This document shows, in pieces, positions 8,799 through 18,536 of a stretch of DNA of 64,000 nt; within the stretch, counting starts at the first letter, position 1; each line of letters opens with the position of its first letter. The notes under the pieces were generated by a model, which saw only the letters and a list, made by a program, of their open reading frames with translations, ran no database searches and had not been told where the DNA came from. The stretch is from Roseiarcus sp963770275 (GTDB lineage Bacteria; Pseudomonadota; Alphaproteobacteria; Rhizobiales; Beijerinckiaceae), in assembly GCA_963770275.1 (NCBI GenBank), contig CAVYPD010000051.1:1-64000 (forward strand), read 5' to 3'. Both the position numbers and the translations under genes were made by a program.

Positions 8799-9511
8799 GC
8801 TCCTGCGGGTCGAAAGCTTAAGCGCAGGCTATGGCGAGGCGAGGGTCATCCACGGCGTCGGCTTCGTCTCTCGAGGACGGCCAGTCGCTGGCGCTGCTCG
8901 GACGCAACGGCGTCGGCAAGACGACCCTTGTCGATTCGCTGATCGGCGTCACCACCCGTTTTGGCGGCCGAATTGCGCTCGGCGGCGAGGACATCGCGCC
9001 TCTTCCGCCGCACCTGCGCGCGCGGCGCGGCCTCGGCTGGACGCCCCAGGAGCGCAACATCTTCCGCTCGCTCACCGTCGAAGAGAACCTGACCGCGGTC
9101 GCGATTCCAGGAGCCTGGACGGTCAAGCGCGTCTATGGGCTTTTCCCGCGCCTCGAGGAGCGGCGCGGCGTCATGGGCCGGCAATTGTCGGGCGGGGAGC
9201 AGCAAATGCTGGCCATCGGCCGCGCGCTGGTCCTCAACCCGCGCCTGCTGCTGCTCGACGAGCCGACCGAGGGACTGGCGCCGATCATCGTCGACGAATT
9301 GCTGGCCGCGTTGCGCGAACTCAGCCGCGCGGGCCTGTCGATGATCATCGTCGAACAGAAACCGAAGAAGATCCTGCCGTTCACCGATCAGGCGATCGTG
9401 CTCGATCGCGGCGCCATCGCCCACGCCGCGCCGAGCGCCGACCTCCTCGCAGACCCGGCCGCGCTCGACGCGCATCTCACGGCGACGAAGAAAGCGGAAC
9501 AGTCAGAGTAG
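8791..9511 (+). CDS. livF: ABC transporter ATP-binding protein, LivF type (frameshift near 8870)
   Basis: Second ATPase of the HAAT importer and last gene of the operon. ATG at 8791 overlaps the livG stop and begins MGELLRVESLSAGYGEARVI. A one-base shift at about 8870 precedes LEDGQSLALLGRNGVGKTTL (Walker A GRNGVGKT). Next come TPQERNIFRSLTVEENL, LSGGEQQMLAIGRAL (signature), LLLLDEPTEGLAP (Walker B) and IIVEQKPKKIL (H-loop region, with Gln-Lys where many relatives have His). About 240 residues after joining, normal for LivF. Confidence 0.85.
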
Positions 9512-10104
9512 AGCCCTATTTCGAGGCCTGATCGCTCGGCGATGGCACTCCGACCCCGATGAGCCTCGAGAAGTTTCGCGGAGGCCTCCGCTCTCGGCCC
9601 GTTTCGCTCCCGCCCGCTCGCTTCATCAATTCGCTGAGCGGCGTCGTCGTCACCGCCGCGCTGTGGTCGGCCGGAATGCGCAAATAGCCGTCAGGCGACG
9701 GCTGGGCGACCGAAGCGGAGGGCCAGTTCGGCGGGTACGTCGCCACGGAGTGCGGCACTCAGCAATCATTTCATTCATCCGCGTCGACCAGGTCGCCCAT
9801 CCGGCGGAAGATGAGACGAAGGCTTTCCTTGACCCGAGGATGGGCGCCGTCTTCCTGGGTTCCTTTGAAGTTCTGATAATTAGCGAGGATTAAAGCGCTA
9901 ATCCGGCGCCATCTTCCTACACTGTCGCCTCCCGCCAGCCTAAAGCCTATAGAGGCTTAGTGCGACGGGGAGCGCCGTTGATCGACGCATCGACGGCCGG
10001 ATGGCGCGCCGCCCTATTGCGCGTTCTCTATGACGCCTTCGTCCATCGACCTCGCGTCGTTCGAGGTTTTTCGCGAGTTGCAACGATCACCTTGAGGGTC
10101 TCGC
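9512..10104. other. Intergenic region with overlapping palindromes
   Basis: No gene recognised. A minus-strand open frame at 9516-9758 has no family I know. Two AT-richer palindromes are visible. ATTAGCG (9879-9885) pairs with CGCTAAT (9896-9902), overlapping an alternative GGATTA/TAATCC pairing. AAGCCT (9943-9948) pairs with AGGCTT (9953-9958). They could be the end of the livF transcript or operators for the SDR gene at 10105. Confidence 0.4.
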
Positions 10105-10863
10105 ATGAACGAACGTTTCAACGGCAAGGTCGCGATCGTCACGGGGGCAGCCTCGGGTATCGGTCGCGCCGTCGCCGAACGGTTCTTCAAGGAAGGAGCG
10201 TCAGTCTTCGCCGTCGATCGCAATTCGGAGACGCTGTCGAAACTGCCGCCGGCTGCGGAACGCTGGCAGCCACATTTCTGCAACGTCGCGGCAAAAGGCG
10301 CGTCAGCTCCCCTTATCGAAGCTTGCGTGGCCCGGTTCGGCGGTCTCGACGTGCTCGCCAACATTGCGGGCGTCGGCAATTCGAAGTCGGCCCACGACAC
10401 CTCGGACGAGGACTTCGAGTACTGGATCGACGCCAATCTCTCGACCACGTTCCGGCTGTGCCGGGACGCCTTGCCGGAATTGCGCAAGCGGCGTGGCAAC
10501 ATCCTCAACATGGCTTCGGGCTTGGCGATCGTCGGCATGGCCAAGCAGGCCGCATACACTGCCGCCAAGGCCGGGATCGCGGGGCTCACCCGCCAAATGG
10601 CCGCCGAATACGGTCCCGATGGGATTCGAGTGAACGCGGTCGCGCCCGGGCTCATCGAGACAGCCGCGACGGCCGATCGGCTCGCCAACGACGCCGACTA
10701 TCGCAACAGCAATATCGGCTCCATGCCGCTCATGCGGGCGGGCCAACCGGCAGAGGTGGCCGGCGCGGCGGCGTTTCTCTGCAGTGAGGATGCGAGCTTC
10801 GTGACCGGCCACATCTTGCTGGTCGACGGCGGCCTGACGGCAACCCGAGTGCGGCTCGCCTAA
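10105..10863 (+). CDS. SDR family oxidoreductase
   Basis: Classical NAD(P)-dependent short-chain dehydrogenase, 252 residues and intact. The cofactor motif TGAASGIGRAV is at residues 12-22, VDRNSE follows beta2, and the LANIAGVGN structural motif is near residue 90. The catalytic Ser lies in NMASGLAIVG, and the Tyr/Lys pair in YTAAKAG at about residues 151-157. The C-terminus ends with the usual SFVTGHILLVDGGLTA. GAGGGTCTCGC precedes the ATG. It probably oxidises an alcohol intermediate of the adjoining catabolic island, but substrate cannot be read from sequence. It stands alone on the plus strand, facing the ABC operon. Confidence 0.9.
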   Translation: MNERFNGKVAIVTGAASGIGRAVAERFFKEGASVFAVDRNSETLSKLPPAAERWQPHFCNVAAKGASAPLIEACVARFGGLDVLANIAGVGNSKSAHDTSDEDFEYWIDANLSTTFRLCRDALPELRKRRGNILNMASGLAIVGMAKQAAYTAAKAGIAGLTRQMAAEYGPDGIRVNAVAPGLIETAATADRLANDADYRNSNIGSMPLMRAGQPAEVAGAAAFLCSEDASFVTGHILLVDGGLTATRVRLA

Positions 10864-10999
10864 GGCCCCGCGGCATCAAGCCGAGGCGCGCCATCGAGAA
10901 CGGTGACGTTCTCGCGTTGCGCTTGCTCATCAAATTCGCCGTTGTCCGGCGTCGCCCGAATTCTCACAGATGTGATTTCCGTACCAGCGCATGCCGCTC

Positions 11000-11179
11000 T
11001 GCTTGAAGCCGGTCAGCGATACGATGGTCAGCGACGCCCGAGCGCTCGCGCGCACTCGCGGACGCCATCAAGGGCGCGACCTACACGCGGAAGGCATGGG
11101 CCACTTTCCCATGTCCGAGCACCCCGAGGCGTTCAAAAAGTATCTGAGCCAGCTGCTCAGCGCGATCATGGCAAGATGA
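11000..11179 (+). pseudogene. Alpha/beta hydrolase C-terminal remnant
   Basis: LADAIKGATY (around 11055) and, one frame over, EGMGHFPMSEHPEAFKKYLS followed by QLLSAIMAR form the typical end of an alpha/beta-fold hydrolase. Gly-His-Phe-Pro carries the catalytic His in that family. The rest of the gene is absent: upstream sequence back to 10864 has no nucleophile elbow. It is a decayed remnant of perhaps 55 codons, possibly once co-transcribed with the SDR gene before it. Confidence 0.55.
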
Positions 11180-11241
11180 CCGCTGGACAGCGTTCGACCA
11201 CGATCCGCTCGAAATCTGCGAGCGACCGCAAGCAAGCCGCC

Positions 11242-12208
11242 CTACTCCGCCTCCAACGCCATCCTTCCGCGCCGCGCGCGCTCGCCGGCCGCGTTCAGAG
11301 TGAGGGCGAGAAAGAGGATCACGCCGTACATGATCTGGATATAGAAGATCGACACTTGAGCCAGCGTGAAAAGCGTCTGGATCAGGAACAGCAGCGCGCC
11401 CGCCGCGGCTGACCCCAGCATGCCGCCGCGTCCGCCGCTGAGCGCCACGCCGCCAAGCGCCACCGCCGCGATCGAGCTCAGCGTGTAGGGCACGCCAACG
11501 CGCGGATCGCCCGAACCAAGGGCGGCGGTGAAGACGAGGCCGGCGATCGCAGCCAGGATACCGCCGATCACATAGGCGATGATGCGCACCGCGGCGACAT
11601 TGACGCCCGACGCGTAAGCTGCTCGCGCGTCGCCGCCGACCGCGAGCAAATTGCGTCTGAACGCGGTCCGTTCGAACGCGAGCCATGCGATCCCCAGCGC
11701 GACAAGCAGGACGAGCACTCCAGGGATGCCGCCTCTGCTGTTGGCAAGGGCAACCAGCCAATCCGGCGCCTGGCCCCCCGCCATCGGCATCATCTCGAGC
11801 GTAATCCCCTGGTAGGCGAGATACGTGCCAAGCGTCGCGATGATTGGCTGCACGCGGACGACCGCCACCATGATTCCGTTCAAAAGACCCGAAGCGACGC
11901 CAACAAGCAGGGTGGCGCCGACGAGGGAGAACGGATCGGTCCAGCCGTGAGGAACGAGCACCGAGGCAATCAGCGCGTTCACAAGGCCAGCGAGCGGTCC
12001 GACCGACAAATCGACTCCGCCATCGCCCGACATGACGACGGCGGTTTGGGCCATCGCTGTGATGATGAACGGCGCCGCGCCGATCAGCATTCCGTTCCAG
12101 TTGCCGGAGTCAGTGAAGGCCGGACTCGCGGCAGCATTCAGACCCGGCAAAAATCACCAGCGCAACGAGGATCGGCCACGCGTATCTGCGCGTCATGATC
12201 CAGCTCAT
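11242..12208 (-). CDS. Ribose/xylose-type ABC transporter permease (frameshift near 12147)
   Basis: Inner-membrane permease of the RbsC/BPD_transp_2 family. ATG at 12208 overlaps the ATPase stop (ATGA) and starts MSWIMTRRYAWPILVALVIF. An extra G in GCCGGGTCTGAATG near 12147 shifts the frame, after which the protein runs unbroken. Family segments include MSGDGGVDLSVGPLAGLVNA, QPIIATLGTYLAYQGITL and YTLSSIAAVALGGVALSGGR (Gly-rich loop). About 320 residues and some ten hydrophobic spans. It is the last gene of the four-gene importer operon. Confidence 0.85.
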
Positions 12209-13793
12209 CGCGGGACCTCGTCCGCATCGATCGAGCTTTTCCGGTGCGCGAACATGGCGTCGATGAGGGACCGCTCATCGAGCGAATCCTGTTCGATGAC
12301 GGCGCTGATCGCGTGGTCATGGAACACTGCGACGCGATCGCACAGCTGGCAGAGCTCAATCAGCTCCGTCGACAACAAGAGAATCGCGACGCCGCTCGCG
12401 GCGAGATTGACCAGCACCTCGTAAAGTTCCCCCTTAGCCCCCAGGTCGACGCCGCGCATGGGATCGTTCAGGACCAAGACGCGCGGTTTGGTCGCGATGA
12501 GTCGCCCAAGCAGCGCCTTCTGTTGATTTCCGCCGCTGAGCGAGGCGATCGGCGACTTGAGGTCCGCCATTTTCACCTTCATATCGCGACAGACCTGGTC
12601 AGCGAGCTGGTTACGGTCACCCCATCGCAGCACGCCCCAATCGGGCGAGATTATTCAGCGACGATATTGTCACGTTATCGAGGATCGAGAGCGGCGCGAG
12701 AATGCCTTCGGTTTTGCGATCGCGAGGCAGAAAAGCGATCTTCGATCGCGCTGCGTCTCGCTCCGATCTGATCAGCGCGTCCCGCGCGTGCACCGCGCCC
12801 TGCGGAAGGGCGCCGTGAGCCGGCGACGCATTCGAGAAACGCCACTTGACCGTGGCCTTCAAGGCCGCCGACGCCGACAATTTCGCCCGCATAGAGATCA
12901 AAGTCGAAGGCGGGCCGCCCTTTGCGCACTGACAGGCCGCGTATCGTAACCAAGGGTTCAATGCGCGCGTCGCGAGTTTGGTACGCCCGCGCGCCCTTCT
13001 CTGCGCGAGCGTGTTCACGGTTCGACATCAATTCGAGCAGGATCTCGCTCGAGAAGAAGCCACGCTCAAGCGTTGCGACGCTTCGCCCGGAACGAAGGAC
13101 GGTGGCGCGATCGGCAAGGCTGTCGATTTCATCCATCCGATGGGAGACGAAGAGAATAGACCGCCCTTCGTCGCGAAAATTCCTCAGCGCCTCGAAAAGT
13201 CTGTCGCGATCCTCGATGTCGATCGCAGAGGTCGACTCATCGAGAATGAGCAGACGCCATGGCCGCAAAAGAGAGCGCGCGACGCCGATAAGCTGGCGAC
13301 TGGCGAGCGAAAAACCGCCCGCGAGTTTCTCGATGTCGAGGCCGCCCATGCCCACGGTCGCGAGCGCTCCGCGCACGAGTTCGGCTTCTCGCGCCGGATT
13401 GGCTTTGCGCCGAATGACCCCATCCAGACCGAGCATCACGTTGTCGCGGACCGACATCTCCGGGAGGATCAAGGTCTCCTGGAAGACGGTGGCGATTCCC
13501 GCTGCCTGCGCTGCGCGCGGGGAAGAGACTTGGAACGGCTCGCCGTTCCATTCAAGCGTTCCAGATTCCGCACTGACGATCCCGCTCAGGATCTTGATGA
13601 GCGTGCTCTTGCCCGAACCGTTCTCCCCGACAACCGCATGAATCTCGCCCGGAACCACGGAGACCGAACAGGAGTCGAGCGCAATCGTCTCGCCAAAGGT
13701 GCGGCGAATGTTCTTGGCCTCCAGCAATGGACGGCCAGGCGCCGCGTGCGGTCGCGTCTCGCCAAGCTGATCCTTTGCCGCCTGAAGGCTCAT
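12205..13793 (-). CDS. Ribose-type ABC transporter ATP-binding protein, two ATPase domains (frameshifts)
   Basis: RbsA/XylG-like protein with tandem ATPase domains, about 520 residues. Domain 1 is clean: FGETIALDSCSVSVVPGEIH, Walker A GENGSGKSTLIKIL, FSLASRQLIGVARSL in the signature position (degenerate, as usual for one half) and LLILDESTSAID. Domain 2 crosses two frame changes (about 12810 and 12640): VGGLEGHGQVAFLECVAGSR, FLPRDRKTEGILAPLSILDN, then IASLSGGNQQKALLGRLIAT (canonical signature) and RVLVLNDPMRGVDLGAKGE. In this family domain 2 commonly has a degenerate Walker A, seen here as GLEGHGQ. Start and stop overlap both permease genes. Confidence 0.85.
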
Positions 13794-14759
13794 ACGCGCA
13801 TGCTAACGTGCGGTTCGCGGCCGTAAAGCGCAACCAGCGCGACAATGAGAAAGCCGAGAAAGATCTGCTGAGCCGCCTGGTCGAGCCCGAGGCCGACAAG
13901 CAGCGTGCTCAGTTCGGTCACGACAAGGCTTCCGGCAATCGTGCGGCCGTAACCGCCGCGACCGCCCGTGAGCGGAGTGCCGCCAACGACCACAGCCGCG
14001 ACGGTCGTGAAGAGATAGGCGGCCCCCACGGTCGGATCGGCCGCGCCGCTGAATCCGGCGAGGAGAATCCCCGTCACGCCTGCCAGGAATGCGCTGATCC
14101 CGTAGACGCTCATCCAGACAAAGAGCATCGGAACGCGAGCGAGCTCGGCCGCGCGCGGATTGGCGCCCGCGGCGAAGATCCAGCGTCCTAGAACCGTTCT
14201 CTGCTCTAGGAACAGAATCGCCGCCGAGACGACGACCCACAGGACGACTGCGCCCGGCAGCCGGGATCGGCCCGGTCTTGCCGATGACGGAGACCATGGT
14301 GACGAGCCAGTCGGGAACCGAGCCCGCGACCTCTCCATGCGTCCCCGCCCAGATCGCGCCAAAGATGATGGAGCCTGACGCCAGCGTGACGACGAGCGGA
14401 TTGAGCTGCAGGTAGCGGCAGGCAAAGCCGTTGGCGAGGCCAATCAAGGTCGCGAGCGCAAGAATGAAAATGATGGCGGCGACGGCGGACCAGCCCGCGC
14501 CATAGAGCAGCGAGAAAAGAACGTTGCAGAGGCCGATGACCGCAGGAATCGAAAGATCGAAGCCGCCAATGACAATGGTCAGCGTCTGACCCACCGCGGC
14601 GATGCCGAGCAGGCTCGAAAGCAGGAGCAGCGACAGCAGGCTGTTCAGATTGGCGTAGCCGGGAATGAGAACATTGATGACGAAGAAGAGGGCGACCGCC
14701 AAACCGAGAGGCACGGCAAACCCTGCCGCTCGATGGAATCTCTGAAGCGCTGCGCCCAT
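13790..14759 (-). CDS. Ribose/xylose-type ABC transporter permease (frameshift near 14262)
   Basis: First permease of the operon, RbsC family. ATG at 14759 begins MGAALQRFHRAAGFAVPLGL. The segments GIAAVGQTLTIVIGGFDLSI, LQLNPLVVTLASGSIIFGAI and, beyond a shift at about 14262, FAAGANPRAAELARVPMLFV and AAVVVGGTPLTGGRGGYGRT are characteristic. The protein ends LYGREPHVSMRV with its stop overlapping the ATPase start (ATGA). About 322 residues. Two different permeases imply a heteromeric channel. Downstream of the SBP gene, 123 bases separate the two reading frames. Confidence 0.85.
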
Positions 14760-14882
14760 CCACTTTCCGGCCTAATGCGGCGGGGCCGCCACCGCTCCAA
14801 GAAGGCCGGGAACGTCGGCCCTGCATCTCGGCAAAAACGAACGAGCGCGCCCAACGCAGGGCGCGCTCGCGAACGCTTGAAA

Positions 14883-16106
14883 CTAGTTCGTTGGGACGAT
14901 CTTCACCTGCGCCCGCGGCTGGCCGCCGGTGAAGAACTGATCGAAATACTCGTCCGGCACGAGGTGCAGATCTTTGCCGTTGGCGAAGCAGGTGCTTTGC
15001 ACGGTCATCGACGGCTCATAATAGTCGTTGAAATTGTCGGACGTGATGATCGGCAGCGGCATGAAGATCGTGCTCACCTTCGGCTTCTGCCCGGCCATCA
15101 TGTGCAGCGCCGGAATGAAGGCCGCATAGGCCATCGGCCCGCCGTCCTGGACGAAGGTGTATGCGGTCAGATTCTTCTCCTTCCAGTACGCCAGCAGGCT
15201 GCAGAGATTCGTCACCTCGGTGATGATCGGGACAGGCCGCCCGGATTGCTCGAACGCCTGGCCGACGCCGACGCCCATATTGCCGGTCGAGAACACCGCC
15301 GCGACCGGTTCGGGGTGGGTGGCCAGAAACTTCAGCACCTCGGACTTCGCAACGGAGCCGGTCCACATGCCGAAGAGACTGCCGACCACCTTCATGCCGG
15401 GATCGGAAGCGACCGTTTGCCGAAGACCGGTTTCCTGCGCGACCGTGTTGGCGGTGCCCGGCTGGCCGTTCATCACGATCACGTTGCCTTTGCCGTTGAG
15501 CTGCTTGGCGATCCACTCGCCGCCGAACTGGCCGCGGTAATATGGATTGGTCGCCACATTGAGCCCCTCAGGGCATGTGACCGGCGAATCGATGGCCACG
15601 AACAGGACACCCTTGTTGTAGGCGTCCTTGATGCCCGAGCAGAGGCCGGTCGCGGAGCCCGGATAGCTCATGATGATGTCGCACCCTTGAGCGACCTGCG
15701 CCTTGAGCTGCGACAGCTCGAGATTGATGTCGCCGTTCGAGTTCGTGACGATGAGATCAGGCTTCGCGAGCCCCTGATCCGCGAGCTGCTTTGTGAGCGC
15801 CTTGAGTTCCGCGACGAGATTGGCGCGCCATGAATTGCCGAGGTAGGAATTGTTGTGGCAAATCTGCCAGGGCGGCGCATGCGGCTTCCAGTCCGCGAAC
15901 GGGTCGGCCACAACATTCCCGGCATACCAATAGCCGCCGTAATATTTCTGCGCGTCGGCAGGAACCGCCGAGAGCGTTTTCTTCTGGTCTTCGGGACTTG
16001 GGTCGGCGGCTTTGCTGGCTGCGACGCCGCCAAGGCTGAACAAAGCCAGAGCGGCGAGCGCGCAAACGCCCCGCTTAAACGTTACTCGATCCTTGCAGAA
16101 AGTCAT
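14883..16106 (-). CDS. Sugar-type ABC transporter substrate-binding protein
   Basis: Periplasmic binding protein of the Peripla_BP_4 (ribose/galactose-like) group, 407 residues, larger than the usual 310-340. ATG at 16106 is preceded by GGGAGGAACAGC, a good ribosome-binding site. A frame extending further upstream has no such site. The signal peptide is RGVCALAALALFSLGGVAAS ending AADPSP. The body shows LKALTKQLADQGLAKPDLIV, CDIIMSYPGSATGLCSGI and VLFVAIDSPVTCPEGLNVAT. Several Cys residues (WQICHNN, LCSG, TCPEG, TNLCS, STCFANG) are unusual for a sugar binder. It heads the importer operon; ligand unknown. Confidence 0.85.
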   Translation of the reverse strand: MTFCKDRVTFKRGVCALAALALFSLGGVAASKAADPSPEDQKKTLSAVPADAQKYYGGYWYAGNVVADPFADWKPHAPPWQICHNNSYLGNSWRANLVAELKALTKQLADQGLAKPDLIVTNSNGDINLELSQLKAQVAQGCDIIMSYPGSATGLCSGIKDAYNKGVLFVAIDSPVTCPEGLNVATNPYYRGQFGGEWIAKQLNGKGNVIVMNGQPGTANTVAQETGLRQTVASDPGMKVVGSLFGMWTGSVAKSEVLKFLATHPEPVAAVFSTGNMGVGVGQAFEQSGRPVPIITEVTNLCSLLAYWKEKNLTAYTFVQDGGPMAYAAFIPALHMMAGQKPKVSTIFMPLPIITSDNFNDYYEPSMTVQSTCFANGKDLHLVPDEYFDQFFTGGQPRAQVKIVPTN

Positions 16107-16398
16107 GCTGTTCCTCCCTTTTCGCGGCGGACGACGCCGCGAAACCTCCCCGACGTGCTCGGGTGCATCGTTGGCGCCGCGCCGCGAACACAACGCCGAT
16201 ATCCGGCGAAGCGATCACGTCAGACGCAATTAAAAACTAGCTGATCACGGACTTCGTGAGCAAGCCGTGGCTTGGAAAGGCGCCATCGCGGACGACGATG
16301 AATGGTCGACAGAGCGGCGCGCCCCGGATGTTCGCAGTCTCGCCCGCAAATCATGAACGGCCGTATGGGCACTTGGTGTTCCGGGCGCGCGCATGCGC

Positions 16399-17125
16399 TC
16401 AACGCCCGTCTGCTTCGCGATAATTTGCGAGAAATTCCTCCCAACCGGTTTTGATATGAACTCGCATCGCGGCGACCGCGCCCTCTGGATCGTTGCGCTC
16501 CAAAGCGGAAAGCACAGCCGCGTGCTCTTGAAAGACCCGCGTTTGCCGTCCCGGCATTTTCGTCAACATTTCCAGCGGATATTTGGCCCACAGCATGCGC
16601 ACGAAATCCATGGTCTGCGGTTGCCCTGCAATTCCGTACAAACGAAAGTGGAAGCGGAAGTTTTTTTCCTGCAAGGACGGCCGAGACTGGGATTTCAGCG
16701 CGGCGAAAAAATCGTGATTGAGCACCTTCAAATCGTTGAGGTCCGCGAGCGTCATCCGTCGCGCCGCTTCGAGAGTGAGACGGGTCTCCAGCACTTGTCG
16801 GAGCGCGTACAGCTCCTCGGCGCCCTCCACGACGAACGGGGCCACAATGGCCCCGCGATGCGCCCGTACCGCGACGTAGCCTTGAGCTTCCAAAAGTCGG
16901 AGCGCCTCTCGGACCGGCGTAATCGACACGCCGAGCAATCGCGCAATTTCCGCCTGCTTGAGCTTTTGTCCGCGGGCGATCACGCCTACGATGATTTTTT
17001 CACGGAGAATTTCGGCGATCTGGTGCTCGACAGTCTCTTTCGACCTTCAGATTCCAATCAAGGCCACTCTCGTCGATGTGGCTGCGGCCGCGTGGTAAGC
17101 GTTCCAGAGACTGAAGGTCGGTCAT
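16399..17125 (-). CDS. GntR family transcriptional regulator, FCD domain (frameshift near 17045)
   Basis: FadR-subfamily GntR regulator, probably controlling the adjacent importer and catabolic genes. The winged helix reads KLKQAEIARLLGVSITPVRE, ALRLLEAQGYVAVRAHRGAI. The FCD effector domain follows: ALRQVLETRLTLEAARRMTL, LNHDFFAALKSQ, FHFRLYGIAGQP and HAAVLSALERNDPEGAVAAM, with His residues that bind metal in this family. The unambiguous frame starts at GTG 16983. Homology (ETVEHQIAEILREKI) extends upstream past a frame change near 17045, towards ATG 17125, which has GGAAGTGAG before it. Confidence in family is high; the exact start is uncertain. Confidence 0.8.
17041..17120. repeat. Inverted repeat flanking the GntR N-terminus
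   Basis: CGACCTTCAG at 17041-17050 and its exact reverse complement CTGAAGGTCG at 17111-17120 are 60 bases apart. They bracket the place where the GntR frame breaks. The repeat could be an autoregulatory operator pair or a small local rearrangement. Confidence 0.5.
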
Positions 17126-17226
17126 TACGCTCACTTCCGTGGTCGGCGCCTCAGCCAATTCTAGCACATTCCAACAGGCGAACCCGCGCTAGACTCAGCA
17201 AAGCGCACTCATTGTCGCGGTTTTCC

Positions 17227-17943
17227 CTAGTCCAAAGCATCTTGGACCGCGGAGCCGCAGGGCGCCTTGGCCGCAATATTTTGCCCGACCCAGTCCAGCA
17301 GTCTCAGCAGATCCTGGCGTTCGGCCGGAAGTCGCTCAGCCTGAACGCCGATTCCAATCGCCGCCGGAATCCCGAACGGGGCGCGCAAGGGAATCGCCAG
17401 CACGCGTTCGCGCGCAGATCCCCAGTCGTCGCATTCCGCGTATCCGTTTTTCCGCTGCGCCCGTAGCTCTTCCATGAACGCCTCGACGCCGATGACCCTC
17501 GCGCCTTCTTCCGCATTGGCGCGCCGCACGATCCCGCAAACGTCGCGATCGGTTTCCGTCGCCAGCAGGGCTCTGCCAAGCGCATCATGGCACACTGGCC
17601 ACATCATACCAGGACTCAGGCGAAGCCTTTCGGCTGCGTTATCGGGCCATGAAACGTGGACATAGCGAACATGAGTGCCGCTACGCACGCCCAGCCGAAC
17701 ATTCGCGCTCGCATCTCTGCTCAAAGCGTCTAGCGCGCCGAGCAGGCTGCCGCCAGGGAATATCGCATCGTGAATCCAGTTGCCCAGAAAAACGGAGCGA
17801 ATGCCCGGCACGTATTTCCGGGTCTTACGATCGCGGGTCACAAATCCTATGCTGCTCAACGCATGAAGCAGCACCGATGAGCTTGATTGCGGGATCGCAA
17901 GGGCCGTGGCGATTTCCGTGACCGACAGAGGATGCCGATGCAC
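17227..17943 (-). CDS. IclR family transcriptional regulator (start probably further upstream)
   Basis: IclR-type regulator. The N-terminal winged helix reads HPLSVTEIATALAIPQSSSS, VLLHALSSIGFVTRDRKTRK. The C-terminal effector domain includes VRLGVRSGTHVRYVHVSWPD, LSPGMMWPVCHDALGRALLA and a Cys pair in KNGYAECDDWG. The listed start is GTG 17943, but the same frame continues upstream as YDYNVKSATRALEVIELFGV, the normal first helix of IclR proteins, to about 18012 or further, without a good start codon. An N-terminal frameshift is therefore likely. It lies between the transporter and thiolase genes and probably responds to the island's substrate. Confidence 0.8.
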   Translation of the reverse strand: MHRHPLSVTEIATALAIPQSSSSVLLHALSSIGFVTRDRKTRKYVPGIRSVFLGNWIHDAIFPGGSLLGALDALSRDASANVRLGVRSGTHVRYVHVSWPDNAAERLRLSPGMMWPVCHDALGRALLATETDRDVCGIVRRANAEEGARVIGVEAFMEELRAQRKNGYAECDDWGSARERVLAIPLRAPFGIPAAIGIGVQAERLPAERQDLLRLLDWVGQNIAAKAPCGSAVQDALD

Positions 17944-18096
17944 GCCGAAGAGCTCGATGACCTCAAGCGCGCGCGTCGCTGATTTGACATTGTAGTCGTA
18001 TGCCTCCCCCGATCGCTTGAGCGAACGAAGCGCAGGAGCCGAGTCGCGAGCGCGCCGCGGTGCTCTTGACGACGATCTCGCTCTGGTCGTTCAGCA

Positions 18097-18529
18097 TCAG
18101 TCGAGGACGAATTTCGGAATGGCGATCTCTTCCGTCGCGCGCTCAAACGTCACGCGCAGCCGGGCGCCAATTCTCGTTTTCGCGTCGTCGCCGACAAGAT
18201 TGCTGATGATGAGCGGACCTTCGTCGAGCTTGACGAGGCAGGTCCGATAGGGAAGCTCTTCCTTGAAGCCATCCCAGTAGGCTCGGTGGAAATCCGCCCA
18301 CGATTCCAAGCGTTCCGCGGCCGGAGGCCGGCTTCCAGGATTGGTCTTCGCTCAAGCATTTTGGACAGACCGGCGAGGGCGGTACGTGGGCGTCCCCGCA
18401 CGCGTCGCATGTTTGAAGGGCGAAGATCGATCGGGCGGCGTAATCCCAAAACGGCTTGTTGAGCGGAGTTATGACAGGCAGCGGTTTCCGGTAGACATCT
18501 TGCGGCTGCGGCGCTTCGTCTCTGTCCAT
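18097..18529 (-). CDS. DUF35 (zinc ribbon plus OB-fold) protein (frameshift near 18312)
   Basis: Small acyl-CoA-associated partner protein. ATG at 18529 starts MDRDEAPQPQDVYRKPLPVI. PLNKPFWDYAARS precedes a zinc ribbon with four cysteines (LQTCDACGD and PVCPKCLS). After a shift at about 18312 the OB-fold part continues LPYRTCLVKLDEGPLIISNL, VGDDAKTRIGARLRVTFERA, ending PKFVLD. About 143 residues, normal for DUF35. It follows the thiolase-fold gene by only 7 bases. Such pairs form complexes in steroid side-chain and related degradation, where the DUF35 protein is needed for activity of its thiolase-fold partner. Confidence 0.85.
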
Positions 18530-18536
18530 GATCGCC

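Noticed and set aside
9516..9758. Minus-strand 80-codon open frame after livF
   Set aside because: No recognisable family, no ribosome-binding site, and Pro/Ser-rich composition typical of antisense frames in GC-rich DNA.
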